A DNA stretch of 64,000 bases, from contig NZ_FMAG01000010.1 in NCBI RefSeq assembly GCF_900094585.1, forward strand, positions 62,001 through 126,000. The letters run 5' to 3'. Position numbers and translations under genes: made by a program. Shown piece after piece: positions 50,472 through 59,270 of the stretch. A model generated the notes under the pieces. That model was not told where the DNA came from, searched no databases, and worked only from the letters and a program-made list of their open reading frames with translations. The DNA comes from Martinezella multihospitum (GTDB lineage: Bacteria > Pseudomonadota > Alphaproteobacteria > Rhizobiales > Rhizobiaceae). How positions within the stretch are numbered: position 1 is the first letter of the stretch; each line of letters begins with the position of its first letter.

Positions 50472-51731
50472 ATGAAAAAATTGCTCTGCGCCAGCGCACT
50501 TTCGCTGGTTTTCATGGTCGCGACTGCCAATGCCGAAACCATCAACATCCTGGTGGAGGGCGGCGGCGAGATGCTGCAGAAGAGCGTCGCCGAAAAGTTT
50601 ACCGCTGAGACCGGCATCAAGGTGAAATTCACCGTCGTTCCCTACCAGGGTGTCTTCGATAAATTTTCTGCCGAAATCGCCTCAGGCTCTTCCGCGTTCG
50701 ACGTCGTGACGATCGACGTCGTATGGAATGCGAAGTTCGCGGGCCATGTCGAGGACCTCTCGGCACTTTTCACCGATGCCGTTCGCGCGGATTTAGCACC
50801 TGCCTTGCTTGCGGACGCAAAGGTCGGCGACAAATTGATTGGCATGCCTGCCTGGGCCAATGCCGAGATCGTGTTCTATCGCAAGGACCTGTTTGACAAG
50901 GTGGAGGAAAAGGAAGCTTTCCAGGCAAAGTATGGCTATCCCCTCGCGCCCCCCAAGACCTGGCAGCAATGGCGCGATATCGCAAAATTCTTCACCCGCG
51001 ATACCGACGGTGACGGCAAGATCGACTTCTGGGGGACTGACACCATCGGCACCTTCTCAGAGGAATGGATGGCGCATGTGCTGCAGGCGGGTTCCCCAGG
51101 CGTAATCCTCGACAAGGATGGGCAGGTTATCATTGACAACGATGCGCACAAGAAAGCGCTCGAGTTCTATATTGCGCCGCACTGTACCGACCATTCCGTC
51201 CCGGAAAACGTCAATGAGATCGGCTGGGGCGAGGCCCAGAACCTGTTCTACCAAGGCAAAACGGCGATGATGAAGTTCTGGGCGCATGCCTACAAGATGA
51301 CGCCTCCGGATTCAAAGGTCAGCGGCAAGGTCGGCGTAGTGCCGATGCTGGCCGGTGACGCCGGGATCGCCGCTGTTCCCGGGCCTTGGTACAACGTCGT
51401 CCCCTCGGCGTCCCAACACAAGGACGCCGCGAAAAAGTTCATCGCTTACGCGATCGCAAACAACGCCTTGGGCATCGAGGCCCCGCTCGGCCTCGCCGCG
51501 ACGAATTCAGCCTATCGCAGCTATGCCGGCAAACAGGGTTACGAGCACTTCCCCCCGCTTCTTGAGACGCTGAGTGCTCCTGCGACCCAAGGTCGGCCGC
51601 TAAACGAAAAATATCAGGAAATCGTGGATGAAGCTGTGCTGCCGGCGCTCCAGCAGGCGCTCACTTGCAAGGCCGATATCGGGCAAGTGCTGACCGAAGC
51701 CAAGGAAACGATCGAGGACATTCTCAACTAG
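50472..51731 (+). CDS. ABC transporter sugar-binding protein
   Basis: A 419-residue periplasmic binding protein of the extracellular family 1 (MalE/UgpB type). GGGAGGA sets the start at 50472, giving a signal peptide ending ANAE-TIN. The mature protein shows INILVEGGGEMLQKSVAEKFTAETGIKVKF, DVVTIDVVW and the hinge-region AMMKFWAHAYKM. It captures the sugar, proposed to be difructose dianhydride, for the two permeases. First gene of the operon under LacI control; its 5' end is duplicated as a relic at 46291. Confidence 0.93.
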   Translation: MKKLLCASALSLVFMVATANAETINILVEGGGEMLQKSVAEKFTAETGIKVKFTVVPYQGVFDKFSAEIASGSSAFDVVTIDVVWNAKFAGHVEDLSALFTDAVRADLAPALLADAKVGDKLIGMPAWANAEIVFYRKDLFDKVEEKEAFQAKYGYPLAPPKTWQQWRDIAKFFTRDTDGDGKIDFWGTDTIGTFSEEWMAHVLQAGSPGVILDKDGQVIIDNDAHKKALEFYIAPHCTDHSVPENVNEIGWGEAQNLFYQGKTAMMKFWAHAYKMTPPDSKVSGKVGVVPMLAGDAGIAAVPGPWYNVVPSASQHKDAAKKFIAYAIANNALGIEAPLGLAATNSAYRSYAGKQGYEHFPPLLETLSAPATQGRPLNEKYQEIVDEAVLPALQQALTCKADIGQVLTEAKETIEDILN

Positions 51732-51792
51732 CCTCGTCCATTCCTCAACATTTCGGGGGTGAATTTCACCCCCTTAGCTTTCGGAGACGGAG

Positions 51793-52674
51793 ATGTCGGG
51801 TGAAGACCGATTTGTACTCTACATGCTCGCGCCTGCACTCGCCATCCTCGGCGTGCTGGTCGCTTACCCGGTCGGGCTCCTGGTATTCGACTCCTTTTTC
51901 AAGGTCGATACAATCACGCCTCATATACGCGAATGGGTTGGACTTAAGAACTATGTCGACGCGTTGACGTCGAAACGGGTCGCGGAGAGCGCTCTGCGGA
52001 CACTTCAGTATTCGGTCTTCGCCCTGTTCTTCGAGTTCACCTTCGGTTTTGGTGCCGCGCTGCTGTTTTCAGGCATGACGGGGGAGTCGCGGTGGCACCG
52101 TACGATCTTCGCTCTACCGTTGATGGTCCCGCCCATTGTCGCGGGCCTGCTGTGGCGGTTTCTTCTGGTCGGCAATATCGGCATTTTGAACTACGGGCTG
52201 ACTAGCCTGGGGTTGATCGATGATCCCGGTCAGATCGCCTGGCTGTCGAACGAGGACATCGTCATATACGCGGTCTCGTTCGCCGACATCTGGCTGACGA
52301 CGTCCTTCGTCGCGCTTGTCTCTTATGCGGGCCTGACGAATATCCCGAAAGACCTGCTGGAAGCGGCTCGCATCGACGGGGCGAACGCACTCAAGCGGTT
52401 CTGGCACGTCACCGTGCCGCTGATGCGTCCGGTGATCGCTGTCGTCGTGATCGTTCGTGGCGTTGATGCAGCCAAGACGTTCGACCTGATCTGGATACAA
52501 ACGCAGGGTGGGCCCCGCCACGCTTCGGAAGTGTTCTCCATGAACATCTACCAGCGCATGGTACGTTTCGGCGATCTCGGCGAGGCTTCAGCATCTGGAA
52601 CGTTGTTTCTCATCGTCATGATGCTTCTGGCGGCGGTCGCCTATTGGAAGATCTGGAGACCCGTCCATGCTTAG
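51793..52674 (+). CDS. ABC transporter permease 1 (MalF/UgpA type)
   Basis: A 293-residue inner-membrane protein with six hydrophobic helices. The EAA loop EAARIDGANALKRFWHVTVPLMRP, which docks on the ATPase, is intact near residue 198. It is typical of carbohydrate uptake class 1 permeases. It starts 61 bases after the binding-protein gene and overlaps the second permease by eight bases. It should form the channel with permease 2. Confidence 0.94.
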   Translation: MSGEDRFVLYMLAPALAILGVLVAYPVGLLVFDSFFKVDTITPHIREWVGLKNYVDALTSKRVAESALRTLQYSVFALFFEFTFGFGAALLFSGMTGESRWHRTIFALPLMVPPIVAGLLWRFLLVGNIGILNYGLTSLGLIDDPGQIAWLSNEDIVIYAVSFADIWLTTSFVALVSYAGLTNIPKDLLEAARIDGANALKRFWHVTVPLMRPVIAVVVIVRGVDAAKTFDLIWIQTQGGPRHASEVFSMNIYQRMVRFGDLGEASASGTLFLIVMMLLAAVAYWKIWRPVHA

Positions 52675-53503
52675 AAGTCACCGCCTGAATATGAGCGGCG
52701 TCGTGATCAACGCAGCTGCCCTCGTGCTCGTTCTCTCCTACGCGATACCCTACATTTATTTGCTCATGACTTCTATCAAGCCAGCGGCCGATGTCCAGCA
52801 GATCCCGCCAAGCTTCTTTCCAGCGGTTGTATCGTTCGAGAATTTTCGGGAGGTCCTGCAATCCTCCACATTACCGAAAGCCTTCGTCAATTCCCTCACC
52901 GTAGCGGTGCTGACGACTGCTCTATCGCTATTGGTGGCGGTGCCTGCCGCATATGTCGCGACCCAGTACCGGCGCCGGATCACGACGCTTTTCCTGCTCT
53001 TTGCCCTGGTCACCCGCATGGTGCCGTCGGTGTCGCTCGGTGTGCCGCTGTTCCAGCTTTTGAAGTCGCTGGGTCTGCTCGACACGATTCCTGGCTTGGT
53101 TCTCGCTCACACGTCGGCCGCCGTACCGCTGGCACTCCTCCTCATGTCGGCCTTCTTCGAGGGTGTGCCGAAGGAGCTCGAAGAGGCGGCGCGCATGGAC
53201 GGCTGCACACGCTTCCAGGCGTTTCGAAAGATTATCCTGCCGGTGATGACAGGGGGGATAGCGGTCACCGCGCTCTTTACCTTTATCACAAGCTGGAACG
53301 AGTTCCTCTACGCACTGCTGTTGACGTCGGAGGCCACCAAGACAGCTCCGATCGTCATCGCCGAATACAATTCGGTCTATGGGCTTGCCTGGGGGGCGAT
53401 GACAGCTGCAGCCGTCCTCTACTCGCTGCCCGTCATCATCGTAACACTCGCACTACAAAAACAGATCGTCGGCGGCCTGACTTTCGGCGCTGTAAAAGGA
53501 TGA
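52667..53503 (+). CDS. ABC transporter permease 2 (MalG/UgpE type)
   Basis: A 278-residue permease with about six membrane helices and the EAA motif EAARMDGCTRFQAFRKIILPVMTGG near residue 173. It starts inside the end of permease 1. The pair forms a heterodimeric channel of the carbohydrate uptake class 1 family. The C-terminal VGGLTFGAVKG end is characteristic of MalG-type permeases. Confidence 0.94.
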   Translation: MLRSHRLNMSGVVINAAALVLVLSYAIPYIYLLMTSIKPAADVQQIPPSFFPAVVSFENFREVLQSSTLPKAFVNSLTVAVLTTALSLLVAVPAAYVATQYRRRITTLFLLFALVTRMVPSVSLGVPLFQLLKSLGLLDTIPGLVLAHTSAAVPLALLLMSAFFEGVPKELEEAARMDGCTRFQAFRKIILPVMTGGIAVTALFTFITSWNEFLYALLLTSEATKTAPIVIAEYNSVYGLAWGAMTAAAVLYSLPVIIVTLALQKQIVGGLTFGAVKG

Positions 53504-53516
53504 GGGAGGCAAAGGC

Positions 53517-54659
53517 ATGGCCGGTATAGAGCTGCGCAATATCAACAAGGTTTATGGAAACAGCTTTCATGCCTTGCATGATCTGAGCTTCGATATCAGG
53601 GATGGCGAATTCATGGTTTTCGTGGGTCCGTCGGGATGTGGAAAGTCGACGGCGCTGAGGACGATCGCCGGCCTGGAGAGCATTACGAGCGGTGAACTCA
53701 GGATCGGTGACAGGTTAGTCAACGATGTGGACCCCAAGGACCGCGACATCGCCATGGTCTTCCAGTCCTATGCACTCTACCCGCACAAGACTGTGCGGGA
53801 GAACATTGCTTTTCCCTTGCTGATGGCGGGTCTGCCGAAGACCGAGATTGCCAGTCGCGTGGAAGAAGCGGCAGGCATCCTTGAACTAACAAGTCTGCTT
53901 GACCGCAAGCCCGCACTTCTTTCCGGGGGTCAGCGTCAGCGTGTCGCAATGGGGCGAGCGATCGTTCGCAAACCGGCGGCTTTCTTGATGGATGAACCGC
54001 TGTCGAACCTCGATGCCAAGCTGCGCGTGCAGATGCGCGCCGAGATCGCCAGTCTCCAAAGAAAACTGAATGTCACGACGATCTACGTGACCCACGACCA
54101 GGTCGAGGCGATGACAATGGGCGACCGCGTCGCTGTCATGAAAGGCGGCGTCTTGCAGCAGGTCGATACACCACAGAACCTGTACAATCGTCCTGACAAT
54201 ATTTTTGTCGCCGCCTTTATCGGATCGCCCTCAATGAACTTGTATGAGGCCGTTCTGAATGGGAGGACGCTGACACTGGGTAGCAGCAGTTTCAAAATCC
54301 CTGATCGGGTTTTCGAAGACCGCCCCTCGCTCCACGGCGCGTCCAACCGTCAGGTCATTGTCGGTATCCGGCCGGAGCATATGAACGATGCCGCAACCCG
54401 GCCCTCTTCGGCCGAGATCTCGGCCCCGGTCGCCCTTGTCGAGGCGCTCGGTTCCGAATCCATGGTGCATCTGAATATCGACGCGCCCTGGGTGGATGCC
54501 GGCGACCCTGACGCCAGCGCCGATATCGGAGTCGAAAGAGCTGCTGTGGCCCGTTTTTCGCCGAAGAGCACGGTGCGCTCAGGTGATATGGCGCGCATCG
54601 CTGTCGATGCCGAAGAACTTCACTTCTTTGAACCGGCAACCCGCACCAGCATCTGGTGA
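53517..54659 (+). CDS. ABC transporter ATPase (UgpC/MsmK type)
   Basis: A 380-residue ATPase. Walker A GPSGCGKST near residue 37, signature LSGGQRQRVAMGRA, Walker B AAFLMDEPLSNLDAKLR, and a C-terminal TOBE/OB regulatory domain (VIVGIRPEHMNDAATRPSS). It powers the sugar importer. It starts 13 bases after permease 2. A 133-base gap follows before GH91-2, with an AAGGAG ribosome binding site. Confidence 0.95.
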   Translation: MAGIELRNINKVYGNSFHALHDLSFDIRDGEFMVFVGPSGCGKSTALRTIAGLESITSGELRIGDRLVNDVDPKDRDIAMVFQSYALYPHKTVRENIAFPLLMAGLPKTEIASRVEEAAGILELTSLLDRKPALLSGGQRQRVAMGRAIVRKPAAFLMDEPLSNLDAKLRVQMRAEIASLQRKLNVTTIYVTHDQVEAMTMGDRVAVMKGGVLQQVDTPQNLYNRPDNIFVAAFIGSPSMNLYEAVLNGRTLTLGSSSFKIPDRVFEDRPSLHGASNRQVIVGIRPEHMNDAATRPSSAEISAPVALVEALGSESMVHLNIDAPWVDAGDPDASADIGVERAAVARFSPKSTVRSGDMARIAVDAEELHFFEPATRTSIW

Positions 54660-54792
54660 TGGTTCGGCCACGAGCAGACTCAACGGGAGAGCCGGTTAAA
54701 CGCATTTTCCACGCGGTTTGCGAGAACAGGCCAATCGAGAACATCAGTCTACTCTCGCTGCGGAGTAAGCAATGTCCAAGGAGACATTAACA

Positions 54793-56169
54793 ATGGTTAG
54801 CGAAAACCGGTACGATGTAACAACATATCCCGCAGGGAACCCTCATGAGGATATCGGCGCGGTCATCAACAGCATCATTGCCGATATCAAAAGCAGACAG
54901 CAGGTTAGCGATCTGAATGATGGCGGAAAGCCCGGCGCAGTTATCTATATACCTCCAGGCGATTATCGGCTGGTCACTCAGGTTGTTATCGACGTCAGCT
55001 ATCTGAAAATTGTGGGTTCTGGCCACGGATTTACGTCCTCGAGCATCCGGTTCAACACCCCCAAAAACGAGCTGGCACACTGGCGCGAAGTATGGCCCGG
55101 CGGTAGCCGCATTCTTGTGGACATTTCTCCTGAGACCGCTGGCGGTGAGGCCGCTGGAGCTGCGTTCTATGTCAAGCGCCCCGGAAATCCTCGCATAAGC
55201 TCCGTGGAGTTCGCCGATTTTTGCATCGACGGCCTACACTTCATTGACGATGGTTCGGGGCAAAATGATGCGGAAAATACATACAGGAATGGCAAGACTG
55301 GGATCTATGTAGGTAGCGCCAATGACTCATTCCGAATAACGGGGATGGGTCTTATCTATCTGGAGCATGGCGTTACTGTTCATGATGCAGATGCGCTGGC
55401 AATAGATAACAATTTTATTGCAGAGTGCGGCAACTGTATCGAATTGAAGGGCATGGGCCAGGCCTCTAGAATAGCCAATAACTTTGTCGGAGCCGGATAT
55501 CAGGGATATTCTGTTTACGCAGAAAATTATGGGGGCATTCTGGTGGCCTCAAACAACGTATTCCCACGAGGATCCAGTAGCGTCCATTTTTCTGGCGTAG
55601 TGCGTTCCTCGATTACGGGCAACAGATTCCATTCCTTTTACCCAGGGATGCTGGTCTTTACTGATAACTGCTGCGAGAATCTTGTGTCCTCAAATCACTT
55701 CTTGCGAGATCGCGAGCCGTGGGCGCCCATGCAGAAGTACGATAACGGCCTCGATGACCTGTTCGGACTTTTGCACATCGCTGGCAGCAACAATTCGGTC
55801 ATCGCCAATCACATTTCAGAAACGATCGACACTCAATATCTCAAGCCTCTCGGAGTAAAGCCGGTGATCATTAATGTGGTTTCCGGGAGTGGCAACTACA
55901 TAGCCAATAATCACATTGTGGCCACAACCGAAATCTCGCAAATCAGTGATGCACCGAACAGCGCCTGTTTTTCCACGCAGGTGGGAGCGTTGCTTTCAAC
56001 AAACAATTTGGAGACGCTCGAAGTAACGGCAGTGCTGGTCCAAAAGGGGTCGGTACGGAACACGATCCTGGATTCGGGCAATGACGAACAGGTTGAAATT
56101 GACACAACGATGAATGCATTCCGGGGCACTCCAGTTCCCCACGCAATAGTCGGCAAAGTTTCAATTTAG
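54793..56169 (+). CDS. GH91 enzyme 2 (difructose dianhydride hydrolase / inulin fructotransferase family)
   Basis: A 458-residue beta-helix protein. AAGGAG and comparison with enzyme 1 favour the start at 54793 (MVSENRYDVTTY). Family stretches include AVIYIPPGDYRLVTQVVIDVSYL, GSGHGFTSSSI, NGKTGIYVGSANDSFRITGMGLIYLEHGVTVHDADALAIDNNFIAECGNCIEL and NNVFPRGSSSVHF. The catalytic pair is Asp200 and Glu211. It is closer to characterised Arthrobacter inulin fructotransferases than enzyme 1 around the active site (HDADA, AECGNC). No signal peptide. As part of the ABC operon and next to GH32, it most likely opens imported difructose dianhydride to a linear difructoside. Confidence 0.85.
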   Translation: MVSENRYDVTTYPAGNPHEDIGAVINSIIADIKSRQQVSDLNDGGKPGAVIYIPPGDYRLVTQVVIDVSYLKIVGSGHGFTSSSIRFNTPKNELAHWREVWPGGSRILVDISPETAGGEAAGAAFYVKRPGNPRISSVEFADFCIDGLHFIDDGSGQNDAENTYRNGKTGIYVGSANDSFRITGMGLIYLEHGVTVHDADALAIDNNFIAECGNCIELKGMGQASRIANNFVGAGYQGYSVYAENYGGILVASNNVFPRGSSSVHFSGVVRSSITGNRFHSFYPGMLVFTDNCCENLVSSNHFLRDREPWAPMQKYDNGLDDLFGLLHIAGSNNSVIANHISETIDTQYLKPLGVKPVIINVVSGSGNYIANNHIVATTEISQISDAPNSACFSTQVGALLSTNNLETLEVTAVLVQKGSVRNTILDSGNDEQVEIDTTMNAFRGTPVPHAIVGKVSI

Positions 56170-56260
56170 ATCGACCTTCGCAATACAGTCTGAGAATTCA
56201 ACGACTATTCGGAGTTCTGTTCATGACGAACCAAATGGAAAACGGGAAGATGGCCCATTG

Positions 56261-57940
56261 ATGAAGCAAAGCCTGTTCCTGCCTTCAGGGTGCCGCCTGG
56301 AATTTTGGGCCGCCGGCGACGGCTTTTTTCGTATCGACATTGATGGGAAAGCAGTTTGGCAGGCCATGTCATTTGCGTCCCATCCGGAGTTTTTCACGTA
56401 TCATCACAGGGAAGCCTGCGAGGTCACTATTGTCACCAATTCGCCGGACGCTATTCTTTGGGCCTATGCCTATCAGCCTCACATCGTGAACGAGACTGGT
56501 ATAACAGTTCTTGAATTTTCCGAAAAAGAAATACTTCAACGCACCGGTGCGGAAATTGAAGAATGGCTTCGGTCAGATACGGATCGGCCCGCGCTTCATT
56601 TTTCGCCAATCCGGCATTGGATGAACGACCCCGTAGGTCTCTGCAAGATCGGCGAGCTATGGCACCTTTTTTATCAATTCCATCCCTGCGGCAGTGATTG
56701 GGGGCCAATGCACTGGGGACATGCGACCAGCAGCGATCTGATCAAGTGGCTTCACATGCCGGTATTTCTGCATCCAGAACAGAACCTGTGGCGTCTCGGC
56801 GCAACAGGCGGCGCGTTCTCCGGCAACGCCTTTCGGGATCGAGATGGACGCTTGATGTTTTTCTACACCGAACGCCTGCCAGCCTACGACCTTTTCAAGG
56901 GTTATCGGGAAATTCAGAAAATCGCCCGCCCAGATCGGTGGATGATCAAGGCGGAAGGCATCGTGACCGTATTGGAAGATCGGCCTGAGGGAGTCGAGCA
57001 CGACTTTCGCGATCCGAAGGTTTGGTGGGATGACACCGCCGGGGCCTACCGTATGGTGCTCGGCGCTTCCCTGCACGGCGACCCGGCCGTCTTGCTTTAC
57101 GGTTCCGGCGATCTGTTGGAATGGAGCTATTTGGGCCCGCTCTATCGGGCACCCTCGCATTTTCGTGCTCAAGGTGCCAGGGCGGTTGAGTGCCCGGACT
57201 TCTTTCCGATCGACGGCAAATGGGTACTGATCATGGGTTTCGTCGGCCATCTCGAACCCGAAAGCGGACGACATAATCTTCTTTACGGCCTGGTTGGCGA
57301 CTTTGAAGACGATCGTTTCATTCCTGGCTCTGGTACGTTGCAACTCCTTGATTTTGGGACTGACTTCTATGCCATGCAAAGCTTCTCGGCGGCCGGGAGG
57401 CAGATTGCCTTCGCATGGCTCTTCAACTGGGAATTCCGAAAGCCTGTTGGCTCGCCGTACTCAGGGGAACTGTCCCTGCCAAGAGAGCTATTCCTGGATG
57501 ACCACGACAGGATTTGCATGAAGCCGGCAAAGGAGTCCGAATCTGCGTTCACGCTTTTCCTAACCGAATCTCTTCAGTCGGCCGTCTATAATCTGCCAGC
57601 ACAACCTGTCGACATAAGGCTACAAGGCGATCTAAGCGATATCGAGATTGTCGCGACGCAATCGGGCGACCTGTCGTTTGTTGTTTCAGTCAGGGAACAA
57701 AAGTTGTCGGTAAGACTACCACAAGATGATGGGTCCATCCAATACGGGGTTGCGACACCGATTCTAACGGACCTGCGGATCATCCATGATCGAGGCATCA
57801 TCGAAATCTTCGCCGATGGGTGTGCCGTGGCCGGCACGCGGCGTAATTACGTGAATACCATACCCGACTTGATCTCCATCGAAGCAATTCGACCAACGCA
57901 TGTCTCGTTTTTTGTGGCCTCGGGCGATTGGGGTGAATAG
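56261..57940 (+). CDS. GH32 beta-fructosidase with N-terminal extension
   Basis: A 559-residue glycosidase. The catalytic triad of GH32 is clear: HWMNDPVG (nucleophile Asp123), FRDPKVW (RDP 250-252, transition-state stabiliser) and VECPDFF (acid/base Glu310). A C-terminal beta-sandwich follows. About 110 residues precede the first motif, an unusual extension that looks beta-rich (CRLEFWAAGDGFFRIDIDG). No signal peptide, hence intracellular. It would hydrolyse the difructoside from GH91 to two fructoses. ATG at 56261 preferred over TTG at 56258. Confidence 0.9.
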   Translation: MKQSLFLPSGCRLEFWAAGDGFFRIDIDGKAVWQAMSFASHPEFFTYHHREACEVTIVTNSPDAILWAYAYQPHIVNETGITVLEFSEKEILQRTGAEIEEWLRSDTDRPALHFSPIRHWMNDPVGLCKIGELWHLFYQFHPCGSDWGPMHWGHATSSDLIKWLHMPVFLHPEQNLWRLGATGGAFSGNAFRDRDGRLMFFYTERLPAYDLFKGYREIQKIARPDRWMIKAEGIVTVLEDRPEGVEHDFRDPKVWWDDTAGAYRMVLGASLHGDPAVLLYGSGDLLEWSYLGPLYRAPSHFRAQGARAVECPDFFPIDGKWVLIMGFVGHLEPESGRHNLLYGLVGDFEDDRFIPGSGTLQLLDFGTDFYAMQSFSAAGRQIAFAWLFNWEFRKPVGSPYSGELSLPRELFLDDHDRICMKPAKESESAFTLFLTESLQSAVYNLPAQPVDIRLQGDLSDIEIVATQSGDLSFVVSVREQKLSVRLPQDDGSIQYGVATPILTDLRIIHDRGIIEIFADGCAVAGTRRNYVNTIPDLISIEAIRPTHVSFFVASGDWGE

Positions 57941-58274
57941 AGGAAATAACTAGGATCCAGCTTCGTCAGTTCAGTTTTGCCGTTAGCTGGTGTGCCCGCC
58001 ATAAACCGAGGAACGTCGAGAAGCTGTGTTATTCTCTTCTGAAGAGCTGGCCTATCGAAACCGTTCACGAACGGTTGCCGCATCTAAGCGATGGAGACAC
58101 AAATATTCGCAGCTAGACTGGGATCTTGCCAGCGTCCACTCGCCGAAAGCGATCGTTGCCTCAGGCGGTTTCAATGGATCGTCCGAACCTGTGTTCGTGT
58201 GGAGTATGGATTTGACGCAGTCTTGGTAATGGAACATACCGTCACGCCGCGCCGATTAGGCGAACTTTGAGCCG
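57941..58274. other. Gene-free DNA right of the catabolic operon
   Basis: 334 bases after the GH32 stop. No supported gene, terminator or repeat. Composition suggests old coding relics. It leads into transposase debris. Confidence 0.4.
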
Positions 58275-58440
58275 CTAGATCTCGGCTCTGCCGTACATGC
58301 CTTTCGACCATTTTGAGCGTGTTGACCTGTTCCTCGAACTGACCATTTGACCACGGTTCCGCGATCGCCGGCATGACGGCATTGCTGACCTCGTACCTGC
58401 ACGAAGGATCGATCGACAGCACAAGTTCGCCTGCGGGATT
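58275..58440 (-). pseudogene. ISL3-type transposase C-terminal remnant
   Basis: The minus strand encodes AIAEPWSNGQFEEQVNTLKMVE in one frame and KGMYGRAEI in the next, together matching the conserved PWSNGQ-EGQ-NRLKL-KRQMYGRA end of ISL3-family transposases. A frameshift and missing body show that it is dead. It marks past IS activity at the right edge of the island. Confidence 0.65.
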
Positions 58441-58571
58441 AGATCGTCTGGGAGGATTGTCTCCGCCTTCGGCTCAATGGCGATAGCGGTCTGGAGTAAG
58501 CCGCCGGATTGGGCGATCTCGGATCGCATTGTTGGTACCAATGCTGGTTGAACGCTGGGCATGAGTGCGGA

Positions 58572-58610
58572 CAGACAGGCCTGTATACTTAGTTGCCTAG
58601 GCAGACAGAA
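58572..58610. promoter_or_regulatory. Relic of the SDR/tetR operator
   Basis: CAGACAGGCCTGTATACTTAG at about 58572 resembles the intact SDR promoter at 45236 (TAGACAGACCTGTATG), and a second GCAGACAGAAC follows. It precedes the SDR remnant. Confidence 0.45.
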
Positions 58611-58653
58611 CGGTATAAAGTTTTGCCATTATCCGACGATCAAGGGATCTGTG

Positions 58654-58850
58654 ATGCGCAATAAGGGAGTGGCCGTGACCGGCGCAAGGAGCAGCTTCCC
58701 GAAGCGCTCGGTGCTGTATCTGGCCCGGCTGGGATAAAATGTCGTGGCGGCTATGCGCGACACCGTCGGTCGTAACAGGCAGATCCTCAACGGATTGATC
58801 GCGACAGCTCGGGCGGAAGCTGATCCAGTGCAGGCCTTCAGTCACAGGAG
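58654..58850 (+). pseudogene. SDR-gene 5' remnant
   Basis: Translation gives MRNKGVAVTGARSSFPKRS, then LYLARLG, a stop, then NVVAAMRDTVGRNR. This aligns with VVVVTGASSGFG and HTVVATMRDIEGRN of the intact SDR at 44316-45194. An in-frame stop and truncation show it is dead. With the tetR fragment at 59271 it represents a broken second copy of the SDR/tetR locus. Confidence 0.7.
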
Positions 58851-58855
58851 CTACT

Positions 58856-59242
58856 ATGTATAAAGGCAGTTGCCTCTGCAGCACGGTGAAATACGAAGTT
58901 CGCGGAGATCTTGGTCCAGCAATCTATTGCCACTGTTCACGATGTCGCAAAGCGACTGCAACCGCGTTTGCGACCAATGCAGCCGTTGCGGCCAGCGACT
59001 TTGTGATCATCGAGGGCGAGTCGTCGTTGAAGGCCTTCGATTCTTTGCCAGGTGTCCAACGCTTCTTTTGTTCCAATTGCGGTTCACCGATCATAAGTCG
59101 CCGCGATACGATGCCGGAGGTGGTGCGTTTGCGGTTGGGGACGCTCGATACGCCGCTGCCGGCGCCGCCGGCCGCACATTATTTCGTCGCCTCGAAGGCT
59201 GAGTGGTACGAGATACACGACGGGTTGCCACAGTTTGCGTAA
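58856..59242 (+). CDS. GFA-family protein (Cys-rich zinc domain)
   Basis: A 128-residue protein with the GFA (glutathione-dependent formaldehyde-activating-like) fold: SCLCSTVKYEV, YCHCSRCRKATATAFATNAAV and RFFCSNCGSPIISRR supply the zinc-binding cysteines. Members usually bind zinc; some are said to act on S-hydroxymethylglutathione, but most have unknown substrates. AGGAG precedes the start. It is an intact gene between two pseudogenes, which suggests insertion or selection for its function. Confidence 0.88.
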   Translation: MYKGSCLCSTVKYEVRGDLGPAIYCHCSRCRKATATAFATNAAVAASDFVIIEGESSLKAFDSLPGVQRFFCSNCGSPIISRRDTMPEVVRLRLGTLDTPLPAPPAAHYFVASKAEWYEIHDGLPQFA

Positions 59243-59270
59243 CGTCAACACGATGCTGCAGGCGGAAGTA

